A stretch of 64,000 nucleotides of DNA from Rapana venosa (GCA_028751875.1 CM054134.1:70438935-70502934); one strand, 5' to 3'. Shown: positions 37,090 through 49,095, counted from the stretch's first letter. Numbers and translations are program-made. Notes: a model not told the origin generated them from the letters alone.

Positions 37090-37790
37090 ACTTCCCCTTC
37101 ACAGGTATCCTAAACACTTACATTCCTTTTAATTGTTTGAAGTTGCTTAGTAGTCCAGATAAAAGCTTCAATCTAATGGAAATGAGGGAACACTTTTTAT
37201 ATGACATTGTACAAATTGCTGTTTACCTATCTGGAACAAGTGATGGATGAAATTAAATATTGTAGACATGATTTTGGGGGGATTTGCAAACTAATACTAC
37301 AGGAAGACACCTTCGAAATTTGGACTTGTTATTTTGATAATAATTCCCCAAAAAGTCTGGAGTACTGATTTCAGCTGTGAGTTAGGAATTTCAGATCTCT
37401 AAGGAGATCATACCTAACTTATAATCCTCCAAGTTCGGAGATGTGTGGGCTATCTTTTCATTTTGTGCTGGGGGTGGGTGGTGTTTGCTTTCTATTGTTA
37501 TTGTTTTTATTTTTTTAATTTAGAGTTGGAGAGGATGGTGGGTATGTAGGATGGAAACGGTGGAAGATAGGGAGAGGAGTGAGTAGAGAGAGTTAGTAAA
37601 GGGTATGGGATAGGGAGGGTGGGGTGAATAGAGAGTGTGTGTAAAGGGTATGAGGGGAGGGTGGGGGAGGGAGGGTGAGGGTGGGTGGGTGAATAGATAG
37701 GGAGGGTAGGTAGGGGGGAAGGAGGGGTAGTACTTAGGAGAATAAGTAGGGGAGAGGTAGTAGCTAGAGGGGATGAGGCGGGATAGTGAA
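37090..37790 (-). repeat. Right arm of a long inverted repeat
   Basis: Mirror of 33830-34460: ttgaagttgcttagtagtcc and agataaaagcttcaatc, then ttaggaatttcagatctcta, then a purine-rich block (gggagggtgggg and gtaggggagaggtagtag). Confidence 0.7.
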
Positions 37791-38059
37791 AGTAAATACA
37801 ATGAAATAAATACAATTCACAGGTGCAAGCAAAAAAAAAAAAGTAGTCACATGTACAGCAAATTAAAGAAAGGACTATTGCACTAACTAACCACAGGCCC
37901 AACCAATACAATACTGTCAAGTTCTCAACATCCCTAGCCAAAGAATATAGTGGCTTCTACAACATAACAACGTTTTAATGTAGGCCTTGGCAATTAGCTG
38001 ACATCAATAATAACTGACGCCTGGGCCAGATTTGATCTTCTGAAACTGTATATATTATA

Positions 38060-38245
38060 GACTACATGAAAGAAATTCAAGCACTGGCAGGTCTGAACTT
38101 TAAGTTGACCTGGGAGATCATAAACCCACCCCATCTCCCAACCCTTACTTTACCAGTCACTGCTGCCTAGATTCGAACCTATGACTTCATGGATCCATAG
38201 GTTTGAAGGAAAACCGTCTTAACCACTCGGCTATTATAGAGTCCG
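38060..38245 (-). mobile_element. SINE family C
   Basis: caagcactggcaggtctgaa, gttgacctgggagatcataa, then a tRNA-like head gaacctatgacttcatggat and cttaaccactcggctatta. Confidence 0.6.
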
Positions 38246-38362
38246 TCAGTGACATAAGTGATTCTCAGGAGACTCCACCTGCTTTGGTAAAGTCCATAGA
38301 AGTTCTCAATACCCATGGGTTCGATTCATTTTACATCTGTCTTTTCACAAATTGTTATGTTA

Positions 38363-38367
<5 letters not shown>

Positions 38368-38432
<65 letters not shown>
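38368..38432 (+). repeat. (CA)n microsatellite
   Basis: About 32 CA units directly abutting a family A SINE. Confidence 0.92.
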
Positions 38433-38435
<3 letters not shown>

Positions 38436-38642
38436 CGGATGAGACTATAAACCGAAGCCCCGTGTGTGCGAACGCACGGAGAACATCTTGCCCACACGTT
38501 AAATCCTGTTCGGCTTGTCGTAAGAGTAGGCCATTGTGTGCAGGTGGGAACAAATGACAGAATTTACCCAACTGCATACACACGGGGACTGGCTGTAAAA
38601 AAGCACATAAGTGCTTATTCCATTATCCTCAATATAAAAGAA
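38433..38642 (+). mobile_element. SINE family A between two (CA)n arrays
   Basis: gatgagactataaaccgaag, cggagaacatcttgcccaca, gtgcttattccattatcctc and aatataaaagaa. No tRNA head. Both borders pass straight into CA arrays. Confidence 0.75.
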
Positions 38643-38644
38643 TT

Positions 38645-38751
<107 letters not shown>

Positions 38752-38849
38752 GGGTCAAGCTAGGCCAGTGCTTGAGTTCAGGGTAAGACAGCATAGGGCA
38801 CTGCACAGCACAACTAACTCTTTCATTGAATTGGTTACAAGTAGCAAGG

Positions 38850-39112
38850 TATGTTCTTTCGAGCCAGAAGGCCCATAGAGCCGGAGCTTATCCCGGGTTC
38901 TGTAGCGTTAAGCGAACTGATGGTTTTTCACCACGCTAGTCTGTCGCCAGATACTTCCCTAGCAGAGCTGGTACCCACTTGTACACCTGGGTGGAGCGAG
39001 GAAAATAGGAGTAAAGTGTCTTTCCCAACGACACAACACCGAGCCGAGCGGGGATCGAACCCGCGACCTCTGGATCACGAGTTGACCGCCTAAACCACTC
39101 GACCACGGTGCC
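38850..39112 (-). mobile_element. tRNA-derived SINE with conserved central domain, copy 1
   Basis: On the minus strand it starts ggcaccgtggtcgagtggtt (box A) and has gggttcgatccccgctcgg (box B). The central ctccacccaggtgtacaagt block follows, then gccttctggctcgaaag. Nearly identical to the copies at 50724 and 59470. Confidence 0.85.
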
Positions 39113-39231
39113 TACAGTATTAAGCAATCTGCAATCATCGCAGGATGCCACCAAGTCAATTCCCAAACTATAGCTTGATCAGACTTATACAGCTTAGTTA
39201 GTGTACTTTGTCACAGTGTTGTTGCGTGCTG

Positions 39232-39245
39232 GTGTGTGTGTGTGT

Positions 39246-39299
<54 letters not shown>

Positions 39300-39312
39300 G
39301 TGTGTGTGTGTT
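39232..39312 (+). repeat. (GT)n microsatellite
   Basis: About 40 GT units with two GGT or TTG breaks. Confidence 0.9.
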
Positions 39313-39324
39313 TATTTTTTTATT

Positions 39325-39662
39325 TATCCTTTTTTTTAATCAAGGATAATGGAATAAGCACTCGTGTGCTTTTTTACATCCAGTCCCCTTATGTATGCGG
39401 TTTTGTAAATTTTGTCATCTGTTCCCACCAGCACACAATGGCCTACTCTTTCGAAAAGCGGAACAGGATTTAACGTGTGCGCAAGATGTTCTGCGTGCGT
39501 TCGCACACAGGACCTCGGTTTATAGTCTCATGGGAAGGACTTTTGGGGAGAATGGTGTTAACTGATGTTAACTCCAGAGGAAAAATCCCCTTGAATGGGA
39601 TTCAAACCTGGGTCGTCATATTGCGAGGGCAATGTTCTAACCACGAAGCTATCTCGTCCCCC
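39325..39662 (-). mobile_element. tRNA-derived SINE, family A, full length
   Basis: Tail tcaaggataatggaataagc at left, body as in other A copies, then gttaactccagaggaaaaat and the head gggattcaaacctgggtcgt with cgaagctatctcgtccc at right. Confidence 0.8.
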
Positions 39663-39664
39663 GC

Positions 39665-39820
<156 letters not shown>

Positions 39821-39837
39821 AATGACAATGACAATGA

Positions 39838-40780
39838 CAAATTCTTTTATTTCGAGGATAATGAATAAGCACCCATGTGCTTTTTTACATCCAGTCCCCG
39901 CCCTTAAGGATATATATGATAATAAAATAAAATAAAGCCTATAGCAATACACTTACACAGTGTACGGGGGAAAATCTACACAAAAATCCCCACAAAAATC
40001 ACTGAAGAGAAAGAAAAAAAAAGTACTAACAAGTAAGGAAGAAAGCAAAACAGAAAACACAGAAACAACCGAAAAAATAGCAAGAACCAAGAGCAAAACA
40101 AAAGCGGCAACAACAACAAGGGGAGAGGTGACACCCAGTAGTTCCCCCTCAACAACAACAACAAACAACAACAACAACCCCAAACCAAAACCAAAACAGA
40201 ACCAAACAAAGCAGAACCTCCATAAAATTAAAGGGAGAACAAACCACCTAAAAGTCATTTTTCAATTACACAATAGCCATATACAAGTAAAACATTCACA
40301 ATTATACACAGAGAGAGAGCCCATGAAAAATTTCCCTTTCATTTCGAGGATAGTGAATAAGCACCCATGTGTCTTTTTACATCCAGTCCCCGCCCTAAGG
40401 ATATATATGATAATAAAATAAAATAAACCCATACAAACATTACACAGCTTACGGGAAAAATTTTCTACACAAAAAAACCCACAAAAATCACCGAAGAAAA
40501 GAGAGAGAGAGAAAAAAAAGAAAAAAAAAAAAAGTAGCAACAATAAGAAAGAAAGCAGAGCAGAAAACACAAAAAACAACCGAAAAAAATAGCAAGAACC
40601 AAAGCAAAAAAAAAACGGCAACAACAAGGGGAGAGGGAAAAACCAAATAGTCCCCCCTCAAAAAAGCAACAAAAACCCCCAAAACCCCAAAACCCAAAAA
40701 CAGACCAAACAAAGCAAAACCACTATAAAATAAAGGAGAACAAACCACTAAATAGTTTCATTTTGGCTAACAGAAAGAAA
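39838..40780 (-). repeat. A-rich composite repeat, copies 1 and 2
   Basis: Each copy begins with a SINE A tail (tttcgaggataatgaataag and cccatgtgc, then catccagtccccgccc). It continues with ggatatatatgataataaaa, a cttac-ggg-aaaa block and a long CAA/A-rich tract. Copy 1 is at about 39838-40300, copy 2 at about 40338-40780. Confidence 0.7.
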
Positions 40781-40867
40781 CGGCAAAAGTTCTTTGTGCT
40801 TTTATGGGAGGTAACAGCAATAGTAAACTACATGAAACAAATATTGTAGAAGCAATTTGCATCCCCA

Positions 40868-40877
40868 TGCGCACACA

Positions 40878-40908
<31 letters not shown>

Positions 40909-40918
40909 GCGCGCGCAC
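40868..40918 (+). repeat. (CA)n(CG)n alternating purine-pyrimidine tract
   Basis: A CA run is followed by about 11 CG dinucleotides, a sequence type known to favour Z-DNA. Confidence 0.85.
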
Positions 40919-41174
40919 GTACTCACACCATGCATCAATGTCAACATAAAAATCTTTATGAATATCATGTATAGTCATAGAGAAGGACATCTGCATTTTG
41001 GAATTAGCTATACATAAAATTTGGGACCTCAAAACAAGATATCAAAATAAAACATTCACTGAATCTCAAATACTGTCAATTTAGGGGGTAGAAACTGAAT
41101 ATTTAAAACTGAATAAAGCATTCAACGGATACTAATTGTAAATACGACGATTAAATCTATAAGCAAATAATAAA

Positions 41175-41177
<3 letters not shown>

Positions 41178-41265
<88 letters not shown>

Positions 41266-41282
41266 AGAGAAGAGAGAAAAGG
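41178..41282 (+). repeat. (GA)n microsatellite
   Basis: GA dinucleotides with a single GT interruption. More broken GA tracts follow at 41490-41575 and 41955-42050. Confidence 0.9.
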
Positions 41283-42069
41283 AGCACAGTGCATTTTAAA
41301 TCATATGAATAATGAATATAGTTTTCAATTCAAACAGCAAATACACAATTAGAACTCACTGTGAATTAACATTGTACAAGTTAAGATCGTCCTAGATCAT
41401 TATAAAAAAGAAGAAGTGGAAAATTCATTTTTAGAAGTCATTTTTAATAACACAATAGCGAATACAAATAAAACACTCACACTTAAACAGAGAGAGAGAG
41501 GGGAAGAGAGAGAAAAGAGAGAAGAGAGAGAAAAGAGAAAAGAGAGAGAGAGGAAGAGAGAGAGAGGGGAGGAGGAGGATAATTTTGGTTAATAGGGAAG
41601 GGAGATATATTTACTTGTTTCCAACAGACAATTGTGGATTTTTATTTGATCATCATGAGAAAAAATGCTTTTGAAGATGTAATGATTGGTGTTGTCAAAG
41701 AGTCAGGAAAGGGAGTTCCACAAGACAGGGCCTGAGTAAAGTAGCAGATTTGAACAAATCTATCTGGGATTGGGGCACATGGGTTTCAGTATTTCTGGAA
41801 TGATTCATTGGGAACTGTCTTTTAAGGATGAGGGAAAAGTTCCTGTCATTATCTTTAAAAATCATATGTCCTTGTTTAAATCTTGTCTTTGGTGTAGGGG
41901 AAGAATAAAATTTAACTGAGTATAATCCACTTCTAGTAAGGAGTCTGTATATCAGTAAGGTAAGGAGATAGAAAGAGAGAGAGGAGAGAGAGGAGAAGAG
42001 AGAGAGAGAGAGAGAGAAGAGAGAAGAGAGAGGGAGAGAGAGAGAGACATGACAATACAAGACAAGACA

Positions 42070-42450
42070 ATGACAAATTTCTTTTATTTCGAGGATAATA
42101 ATAAGCACACGTTGCTTTTTTACAAACCAGTCCCCGCCCGTAGGGATAATCTTAATAATAATAACCCAATACTTATACAGTCTCGCAAAAAAACAAAGGG
42201 GAAAAAACCCTTTTAAAACAGCTCCCCCCAACAACCCCCCCCCCCCCCCAAAGCAAGCAATTAAAAGAAAATCCTAGAATTACCCCCCCCCACCCCCACC
42301 CCCCAAAAAACCCTAAACCAAAACAAACAAACAAAAAAAGAGAAGGAAAAACCAAACCAACAAAAGATGATAAAAAAGAGAAAAACAGACAAACAGCAAC
42401 AACAACAACAAGAGCAACAACAAAGCCAAGAAAAATAACACAACCAAACT
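42070..42450 (-). repeat. A-rich composite repeat, copy 3
   Basis: tttcgaggataataataagc, accagtccccgcccgtaggg, acttatacag and a CAA/C-rich tract, matching the two copies at 39838-40780. Confidence 0.6.
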
Positions 42451-42896
42451 TAATAAGTCATAAAGATAAACATCTACACATTGTCAAATGGTACACATAC
42501 TTGTTACACATAATTATAAGATATTGAAATAGGGCACTCATTAAAACTTAAGTACAGAGGCAAGTCCAATAAAGTATTGAAAATATAAAAATATGAATCC
42601 TTCATCAGGATATACTATGACTATAAGCAGGACGATAAAAGGTGAGAGAGAGAGAGACAGAGACAGAGAGTGTGTGTGTGTGTATTTCAGAGATAATATC
42701 CAATATATAAATCCCAAAACAGTATGCGATCCCATCAACACTCATTTTAGATTATACTCGTTTCAAATTATATGTCATGATAATGAAATAAATTTAATAC
42801 CCATACATCCACACAATAAAAACAAGAAACAAACCAAGAAGAAATTAAAAACTATACAGTCGTTTAGGGAGAGAATATGGGTGGGTGAGTGAGTGA

Positions 42897-42897
<1 letters not shown>

Positions 42898-42963
<66 letters not shown>

Positions 42964-42966
42964 AGC

Positions 42967-42997
<31 letters not shown>

Positions 42998-43031
42998 TTT
43001 GAGTGTGTGTGTGTGGGGGGGGGGGGGGGGG
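42898..43031 (+). repeat. (GT)n(CG)n(GT)n tract ending in poly(G)
   Basis: About 30 GT units, then gagcgcgcgcgcgcgcgcgt, then GT again and a run of 17 G at 43015-43031. Confidence 0.88.
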
Positions 43032-43174
43032 TTCAGGGATAATACTAAATATGTAATACTCACATAGCACACGATCAACACAAACACTTTTTAATTATGT
43101 TCATGCAAATTGAATGTCATGGTAATAAAATAAGTGCAATACCCATACACTCTCATAATAAAGAGAGAGAGAGA

Positions 43175-43458
43175 GATGGTGTAGTGTGTATCTGTGTGCT
43201 GTGTTTACGTGTGCGTTCTGTGCGAGTGTTGTAGTAGTTTATTTTTAACTCCCCCCCCCACCCCCCCACCTCCGTTTTATTCCCATCACCCCTTTGTCCA
43301 GCATTTCGATCTCCCAGCAGTGCAATCACATGTACGAATACCTGTACAAATGTCTAACAGTCTTTACAGCCTATAATTCATACATTCATTCAACCTTGAT
43401 ATCAAAATAACGTTTATTTTATTAAGTTTAGTTTAGTTTAGTTTAGTTTAGTTTAGTT

Positions 43459-43525
<67 letters not shown>

Positions 43526-43815
43526 TGTAGTGTGTATCTGTGTGCTGTGTTTACGTGTGCGTTCTGTGCGAGTGTTGTAGTAGTTTATTTTTAACCCCCC
43601 CCCCCCCCCCCCCCCCCCCCGTTTTATCCCATCACCCCTTTGTCCAGCATTTCGATCTCCCAGCAGTGCAATCACATGTACGAATACCTGTACAAATGTC
43701 TAACAGTCTTTACAGCCTATAATTCATATATTCATTCAACCTTGATATCAAAATAACGTTTATTTTATTAAGTTTATTTAGTTTAGTTTAGTTTAGTTTA
43801 GTTTTAGTTTAGAGC
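43175..43815 (+). repeat. 346-bp tandem duplication
   Basis: gatggtgtagtgtgtatctg starts copies at 43175 and 43521. The copies share catttcgatctcccagcagt, gtctaacagtctttacagcc and a (TTTAG)n run at the end. They differ mainly in the C-run (26 C at 43595-43620 against an interrupted run at 43250-43268) and in GA length. Confidence 0.92.
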
Positions 43816-43919
43816 ACCCACGTACATTTTCTTTTTTTTTGTTGAGGTTTTCGTTTGTTTGTATATTTGTATACATTCATTCAACCTTGCTATCAAACTA
43901 ACGCTAATTTTGTTTGTGT

Positions 43920-43966
43920 AGAAGGCTTCGCTGATGTCTGAGCGTTTGACAAAGAAGAAGAAGAAC
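43920..43966. mobile_element. Terminal fragment of the fold-back element
   Basis: cgctgatgtctgagcgtttg followed by acaaagaagaagaagaac resembles the right outer end of the element at 3855-4565. Only the tip is present, immediately before a family A SINE. Confidence 0.4.
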
Positions 43967-43974
43967 ACTTCACG

Positions 43975-44272
43975 GGATAGCTTGGTTGGTTAGAGCGTTG
44001 CACATTGCTCACGTGATCTGCTGACCCGGGTTCGAATTCCGTTCAAGGGGATATTTTCCGACTTCACTCCTCCCTAAAGTCCTTCGAATGAGACTACAAA
44101 CCGAGGTCCCGTGTGCGAACGTACGCAGAACATCTTGCACAAACCTGCTAAGCTTTTCGGAAGAGATGGCCATTGTGAGCTGGTGGGAAGAGATAAAGTT
44201 TACAAAACTGCACACACATGGGGACTAGATGTAAAGAAGCATGTAAGTACCTATTCCATTATCGTCGAAATA

Positions 44273-44280
<8 letters not shown>
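43975..44280 (+). mobile_element. tRNA-derived SINE, family A, full length with clear head
   Basis: gatagcttggttggttagag (box A) and cccgggttcgaattccg (box B), then the A body (tccttcgaatgagactacaa, gaacatcttgcac, tattccattatcgtcgaaat) and a (CT)n tail at 44279-44348. This copy shows that family A is tRNA-derived. Confidence 0.82.

Positions 44281-44348
<68 letters not shown>
44279..44348 (+). repeat. (CT)n tail after SINE A
   Basis: About 35 CT units directly following the SINE 3' end. Confidence 0.9.
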
Positions 44349-44349
<1 letters not shown>

Positions 44350-44429
44350 ATCGAACATTGAGGCTTAAGATACCACTGCATGTTTTAAAAGTCTCAGGAA
44401 GATCTCCTTTGGTATATTTATCGTTTATT

Positions 44430-47400
44430 GGTTACAGAAATACCTACATGGACAACACTGCAAGGAAAGACATGCCGGATCGTTGAGGCCCGGAATACCA
44501 ACAACCGCGCCTTCCATTGGAGTGTTCCAGGATGGAGGTGGAAAATATGCGACTGGGACGCAAACAACAGCTATCAAACTCCAGGCTGAAAGGACCATCA
44601 TTGGTACATGGAACATCCGTACCTTGCATGCATGTGGGAAGCTCCAAGAGCTAACCCACGAACTTCGAAGATACGAATGGGACATACTTGGACTGGCCGA
44701 AGTCCGTTGGGTCGGATTCAGCGAAGCAACTACAGAGGAGGATCACAAACTATGGTATAGTGGCGACGACTCCAAACACCAACACGGAGTAGGATTTCTT
44801 GTCAACAAGAAGAGGACTAACAGTGTCATCAGCTGTACCCCAATCTCAAGCAGACTGATCTCCATGCGTGTCGCAGCAAAACCACACAACATGACCATCA
44901 TACAAGTCTATGCACCAACATCAGACTACGATGATGAAGCAATCGAGTGTTTCTACGAAGATTTGGAGAGCGCCATCAAATCAACTCCAAAGAAGGACTT
45001 TCTCGTGATCCAGGGCGACTGGAATGCCAAGATCGGACCTGACGCTTATGACCAATGGCCAGGGACAGTAGGCCGTTTTGGCGTGGACGAAACTAATGAT
45101 AGAGGTCTCAGACTTTTGGAATTCGCAAGCAGCCACAATCTTACTGTCGCCAACACCTTATACCCCACAAGACATCAAGAAGAACGACGTGGCACTCACC
45201 AAATGGAAAGACACATAACCAGATTGACTACATCTTGGCCCCAAACGATTTAAGTCGAGCATCAACAAAGCCCAGACAAGAAGTTTCCCTGGCGCTGATA
45301 TTGGCAGTGACCACGACATGGTACTCATGACCCTACAGATCAAGCTGAAGACCAAGAACCAGAAGAGAAATACCCGTTTGCGGTTCAACATGGAAAAGCT
45401 GAAGGACCCCGAAGTCGCTGAAATCTTTAAAGCTGAGATAGGGGGCAGATTTGCAGCATTGAATTTCCTCCAAGATGACATCAACAACCTCACTGAGACC
45501 TTCAGCAAGACCATTCAGGAGACAGCGCTGGAGATCCTTGGGAAAGAGAGGAAAAAGAACCAACCGTGGGTTACCAACGATATCCTGGACCTGTGCGACC
45601 AACGTAGGGAGCTAAAGCCAGTGAAGAACAAAACCAGAAACGGCCGAAGAGTATAGAACAGTCAACAGGTCAATCAAGAAGAAGATGGACTGAGGCCAGG
45701 GGGAACTGGATGTCAGAACAATGCTCCAAGGTTGAGAAGGCAATGGCGAAAGGAGACAGCAAAGAGGCGTACCAGACCATCAAGGTACTAACCAAGTCCC
45801 AGCAGCCAAAGACCTCCGTTATTGAAGACAAAGAGGGGTCAGTCCTTACAGAGAGCGCCACTATCATGAAGAGATGGACAGAATATTGCAGAGACCTGTA
45901 CAACTACAAGCTGCAGGCTGATCCGAACAAACTTCACGAGCAAGATCCCAGACCATCAGATCCTGAAAGCACACAGGTGCTGGAGGAAGAGGTAGAAGAA
46001 GCAGTAAGATCCCTGAAAGGAGGCAAGTCACCAGGGATTGACAACATCCGGCTGAGCTCATCAAGAACGGAGGCCAGAGATGATCAAGGCATTAACAATC
46101 ATCTGCCAACGCATTGGACCAGCAAAGAGTGGCCTGAACAGTGGACCCAATCCATCATATTTCCCACTTCCAAAGAAGGGAGCCCTGAAGAAGTGCCAAA
46201 ATTACAGAAATCAGTCTGATAAGCCATCCAAGCAAAGTTATGCTACGCATTGCCTTGAACAGACTGAAACCACAAGCAGAAGAAATCCTATCAGAAGAAC
46301 AGGCAGGATTCAGACCAGGTCGAAGCACTGTCGAACAGATCTTCAACATCAGAATGCTCATAGAGAAGCATCTCCAACATCAGCTACAGCTCTACAACAA
46401 CTTCATTGACTTCAAGAAGGCCTTCGATTGAGTGTGGCAAGAAGCTCTGTGGCAAGTCATGAGAGACTATAGCTTCGACGAGGACCTGATTCAAGTCATC
46501 CAGGCGCTGTATGACAGCTCCCACAGTGCAGTCCTCATGGGTGGAGAAATCGGGGAGTTCTTCCGGACTTCAGTTGGAGTTCGACAAGGCTGCCCGCTAT
46601 CCCCGTTCTTTTCAACGTGTTCCTGGAGAACATCATGCAGGAGGCCCTCCTTGGCTTCAAGACCACAATCACAATAGGAGGAAGGCCAGTCTGCAATCTT
46701 CGATTCGCAGACGATATTGATCTCATGGGCCGCAGTGAAGAAGAACTCCAGGATCTCACACCAGACTGGAAACATCAGCCAATGCCACGGTATGGAGATC
46801 AGCACGGAAAAGAGCAAGATCCTAGTGAACAGTACCACACCGACCACTCCCACCAGCATCAAGATGAGTGGCGAGACACTAGAGGAGGTGGAAACTTTCA
46901 AGTACCTTGGAGCAGTCATCACCAAAGAAGGCACGAGCACACAAGAGGTGAAGATCAGACTTGCTGTGGCACTCTCCTCCATGACTAAGCTGGCGAAAGT
47001 GTGGAGAAACCACAACATCAGAACCCACACTAAGGTCAGACTCTACAAGGCACTCGTCACATCCATTGCCTTGTACAGCTGTGAAGCATGGACACTTACT
47101 GCCGATTTAGAACGTCGCATTCAAGCCTTTGAGATGAAGTGCCTCAGGCGGATCCTGAACATCACCTACAGAGACCGTAAAACCAATGACTACGTCTGGC
47201 AGCAGATCGAGGCACTGGCTGGCAAACAAGAACCATTGCTAGATACAGTCAAACGGAGGAAACTGAAGTGGTTTGGCCACACAACAAGGCATAACAGCCT
47301 GTCAAAGACAGTCCTGCAGGGAATGGTGGAAGGAGCAAGGAGGCAGGGACGACCACGCAAAAGCTGGATATCCAACATCAAGGAGTGGACCGGCCTCACT

Positions 47401-47515
47401 GTACCAAGCCTCCTGAAAACAGCCCAGGACAGAACCATTTGGCGGTCCACTTGCAGCGTCCGTGCGGGTACCCCAACGGTTGTCCCGACCAAGGGATGAG
47501 TGAGTGAGTGAGTGA
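44430..47515 (+). mobile_element. LINE retrotransposon, nearly complete but broken (endonuclease plus reverse transcriptase)
   Basis: A non-LTR element of about 3.1 kb. The endonuclease comes first, with TWNIRTL, LAEVRW, QVYAPTSD, IQGDWNAKIG and GSDHDMV, the expected APE-type active-site order. The polymerase follows with SPGIDNI, EQAGFRPGRST, FIDFKKAFD, VGVRQGCPLSP, FADDIDL and LKWFGHTTRH. The frame shifts at about 45180, 45660, 46200 and 46600-46750, and a TGA follows FKKAFD, so it is inactive. It ends in a (TGAG)n tail at 47497-47515. A possible 8-bp target duplication, ggttacag, is at 44430 and 47516. Confidence 0.88.
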
Positions 47516-47589
47516 GGTTACAGGTAAAAAATCTTAATCTTTCTTTTTGAGCCTCTTATTGCATAGTTTGTTTTTCTTTAAACGGTCTT

Positions 47590-47620
47590 AATAGCTGTTT
47601 AAGTGTCTGTCGAGTTATGG
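47590..47620 (+). repeat. Left target-site duplication of the LINE insertion
   Basis: 31 bases matching 48698-48728 with one C/T difference at position 22. Confidence 0.9.
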
Positions 47621-48697
47621 GTTTTTTTTTTGGGTCCTCAGAATGTTTGGCATTGAAGAAGGACTAGTGCAAACCATTCAAGCACTATACAACACTGCAA
47701 GCAGTGCAGTCCTTCTGAACAATCAGGTCGGAGACTACTTCAAAACCACAGTTGGGGTCCGACAAGGATGCCTGTTATCTCCAGTCCTGTTCAATCTGTT
47801 CTTGGAAAACATCATGAGAGAGACCCTCCATGACTTCCACCCTACCATCTCCATTGGCGGCAGACCCCTCAACAACTTACGGTTTGCCGATGACATTGAC
47901 CTCATGGGCGGAAGTAACACAGAGCTGCAAGATCTTACGACCAGACTTGAGAACAGAGCTGGAGCATATGGGATGGAGGTGAGCTCGGAGAAAAGTAAAG
48001 TACTTGTGAACAGCACGAGCAATGCCACCGCTAAAATTTACATGAACGGCCAACAACTGGAGGAGGTAGACGCTTTTAAATACCTCGGCGCTACACTCAC
48101 AAAGGACGGGCGATCGACGACAGAAATCAAAGTCAGAATAGCCATGGCAACATCTTCCATGACAAAACTCACCACCATATGGAAAAGTAAAGAGATCAGT
48201 TTCCCAATCAAACTAAAGCTCTACAAAGCCCTAATTCAGTCGATCCTGCTGTACGGAAGTGAAACCTGGACATTGACTGCTGAAACAGCAAAGCGAATCC
48301 AGTCATTCGAAACAAAATGCCATAGAAAACTACTGGGCATATCCTGGAGAGAACGAAAGACCAACGAATTTGTCAAGAGTCAAATAACGCGGCTGGCAGG
48401 TCCACAGGAACCCCTTCTCACCATCGTCAAGAAGAAAAAGCTGACATGGTTCGGCCACGTCACCCGCCACAACACTCTGCCCAAAACAGTACTGCAGGGA
48501 ACACTCGAAGGTGGCAGAAGGAGGGGAAGACAGAACAAGTCATGGATGGACAACATCAGAGAATGGACCAGGATGAATGACTCGGCACTACTGCGCAGAG
48601 CCGAGGACCGAGATGGATGGAGGAGGCTTACCACGGCATCGTCTTTCATGTCTCCCCCACGACCGCCAAGGTCACGGGTCTGATGATGATGATGATG
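47621..48697 (+). mobile_element. 5'-truncated LINE with intact polymerase C-terminal frame
   Basis: One open frame (47643-48683, 346 residues) encodes the polymerase from before VGVRQGCLLSP through FADDIDL, KYLGATLTKDG and LTWFGHVTRHN to GRQNKSWMDNIREWTRM, with no stop or frameshift. A (GAT)n tail follows at 48680-48697. It is related to the element at 44430-47515 but clearly diverged. A 31-bp direct repeat flanks it, so it is an independent and fairly recent insertion. Confidence 0.9.
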
Positions 48698-48728
48698 AAT
48701 AGCTGTTTAAGTGTCTGTTGAGTTATGG
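48698..48728 (+). repeat. Right target-site duplication of the LINE insertion
   Basis: Repeats 47590-47620; begins at the end of the (GAT)n tail. Confidence 0.9.
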
Positions 48729-49095
48729 ATATAAAATACCATTATTACAATGAATATGGAGTCTGATAACTATATAACACAAAAGTAAAAATGAATATCT
48801 ACTCAAGAGATTAAAAAAAAAAGTGCCTTGCAATGTTAAAACTGTAATGATCGGTCGTCTGTGACTATTTTTGCAATTGATGTAGTCAGTTTGTTTAGCG
48901 TCGTTTTCGAAACTTAGTACCATCAATAACAATTGTTCAGATGATAGTTAATTGATAGTTCTTTCCGCCTGTGAAAAAGGGGTGAGGGCACAAGGACATC
49001 TCAGAGTTATGGTTTGTTTGATTTGATTTATTGAGAAGTATTCTGGTTATAAAACACATACGGGTTTCCGGTAAATCACATCCGCCTATACGGCC

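Noticed and set aside
37507..37941. Minus-strand frame of 144 residues rich in Pro/Ser/Thr
   Set aside because: Comes from the purine-rich arm of the inverted repeat; low complexity and no homology that I can see.
41695..42234. Minus-strand frame of 179 residues
   Set aside because: Runs through a GA array and a SINE A fragment; composition is that of non-coding DNA.
43430..43460. (TTTAG)n as telomere-like repeat
   Set aside because: Animal telomeres are TTAGGG or TTAGG; this pentamer run is short and duplicated with its neighbours.
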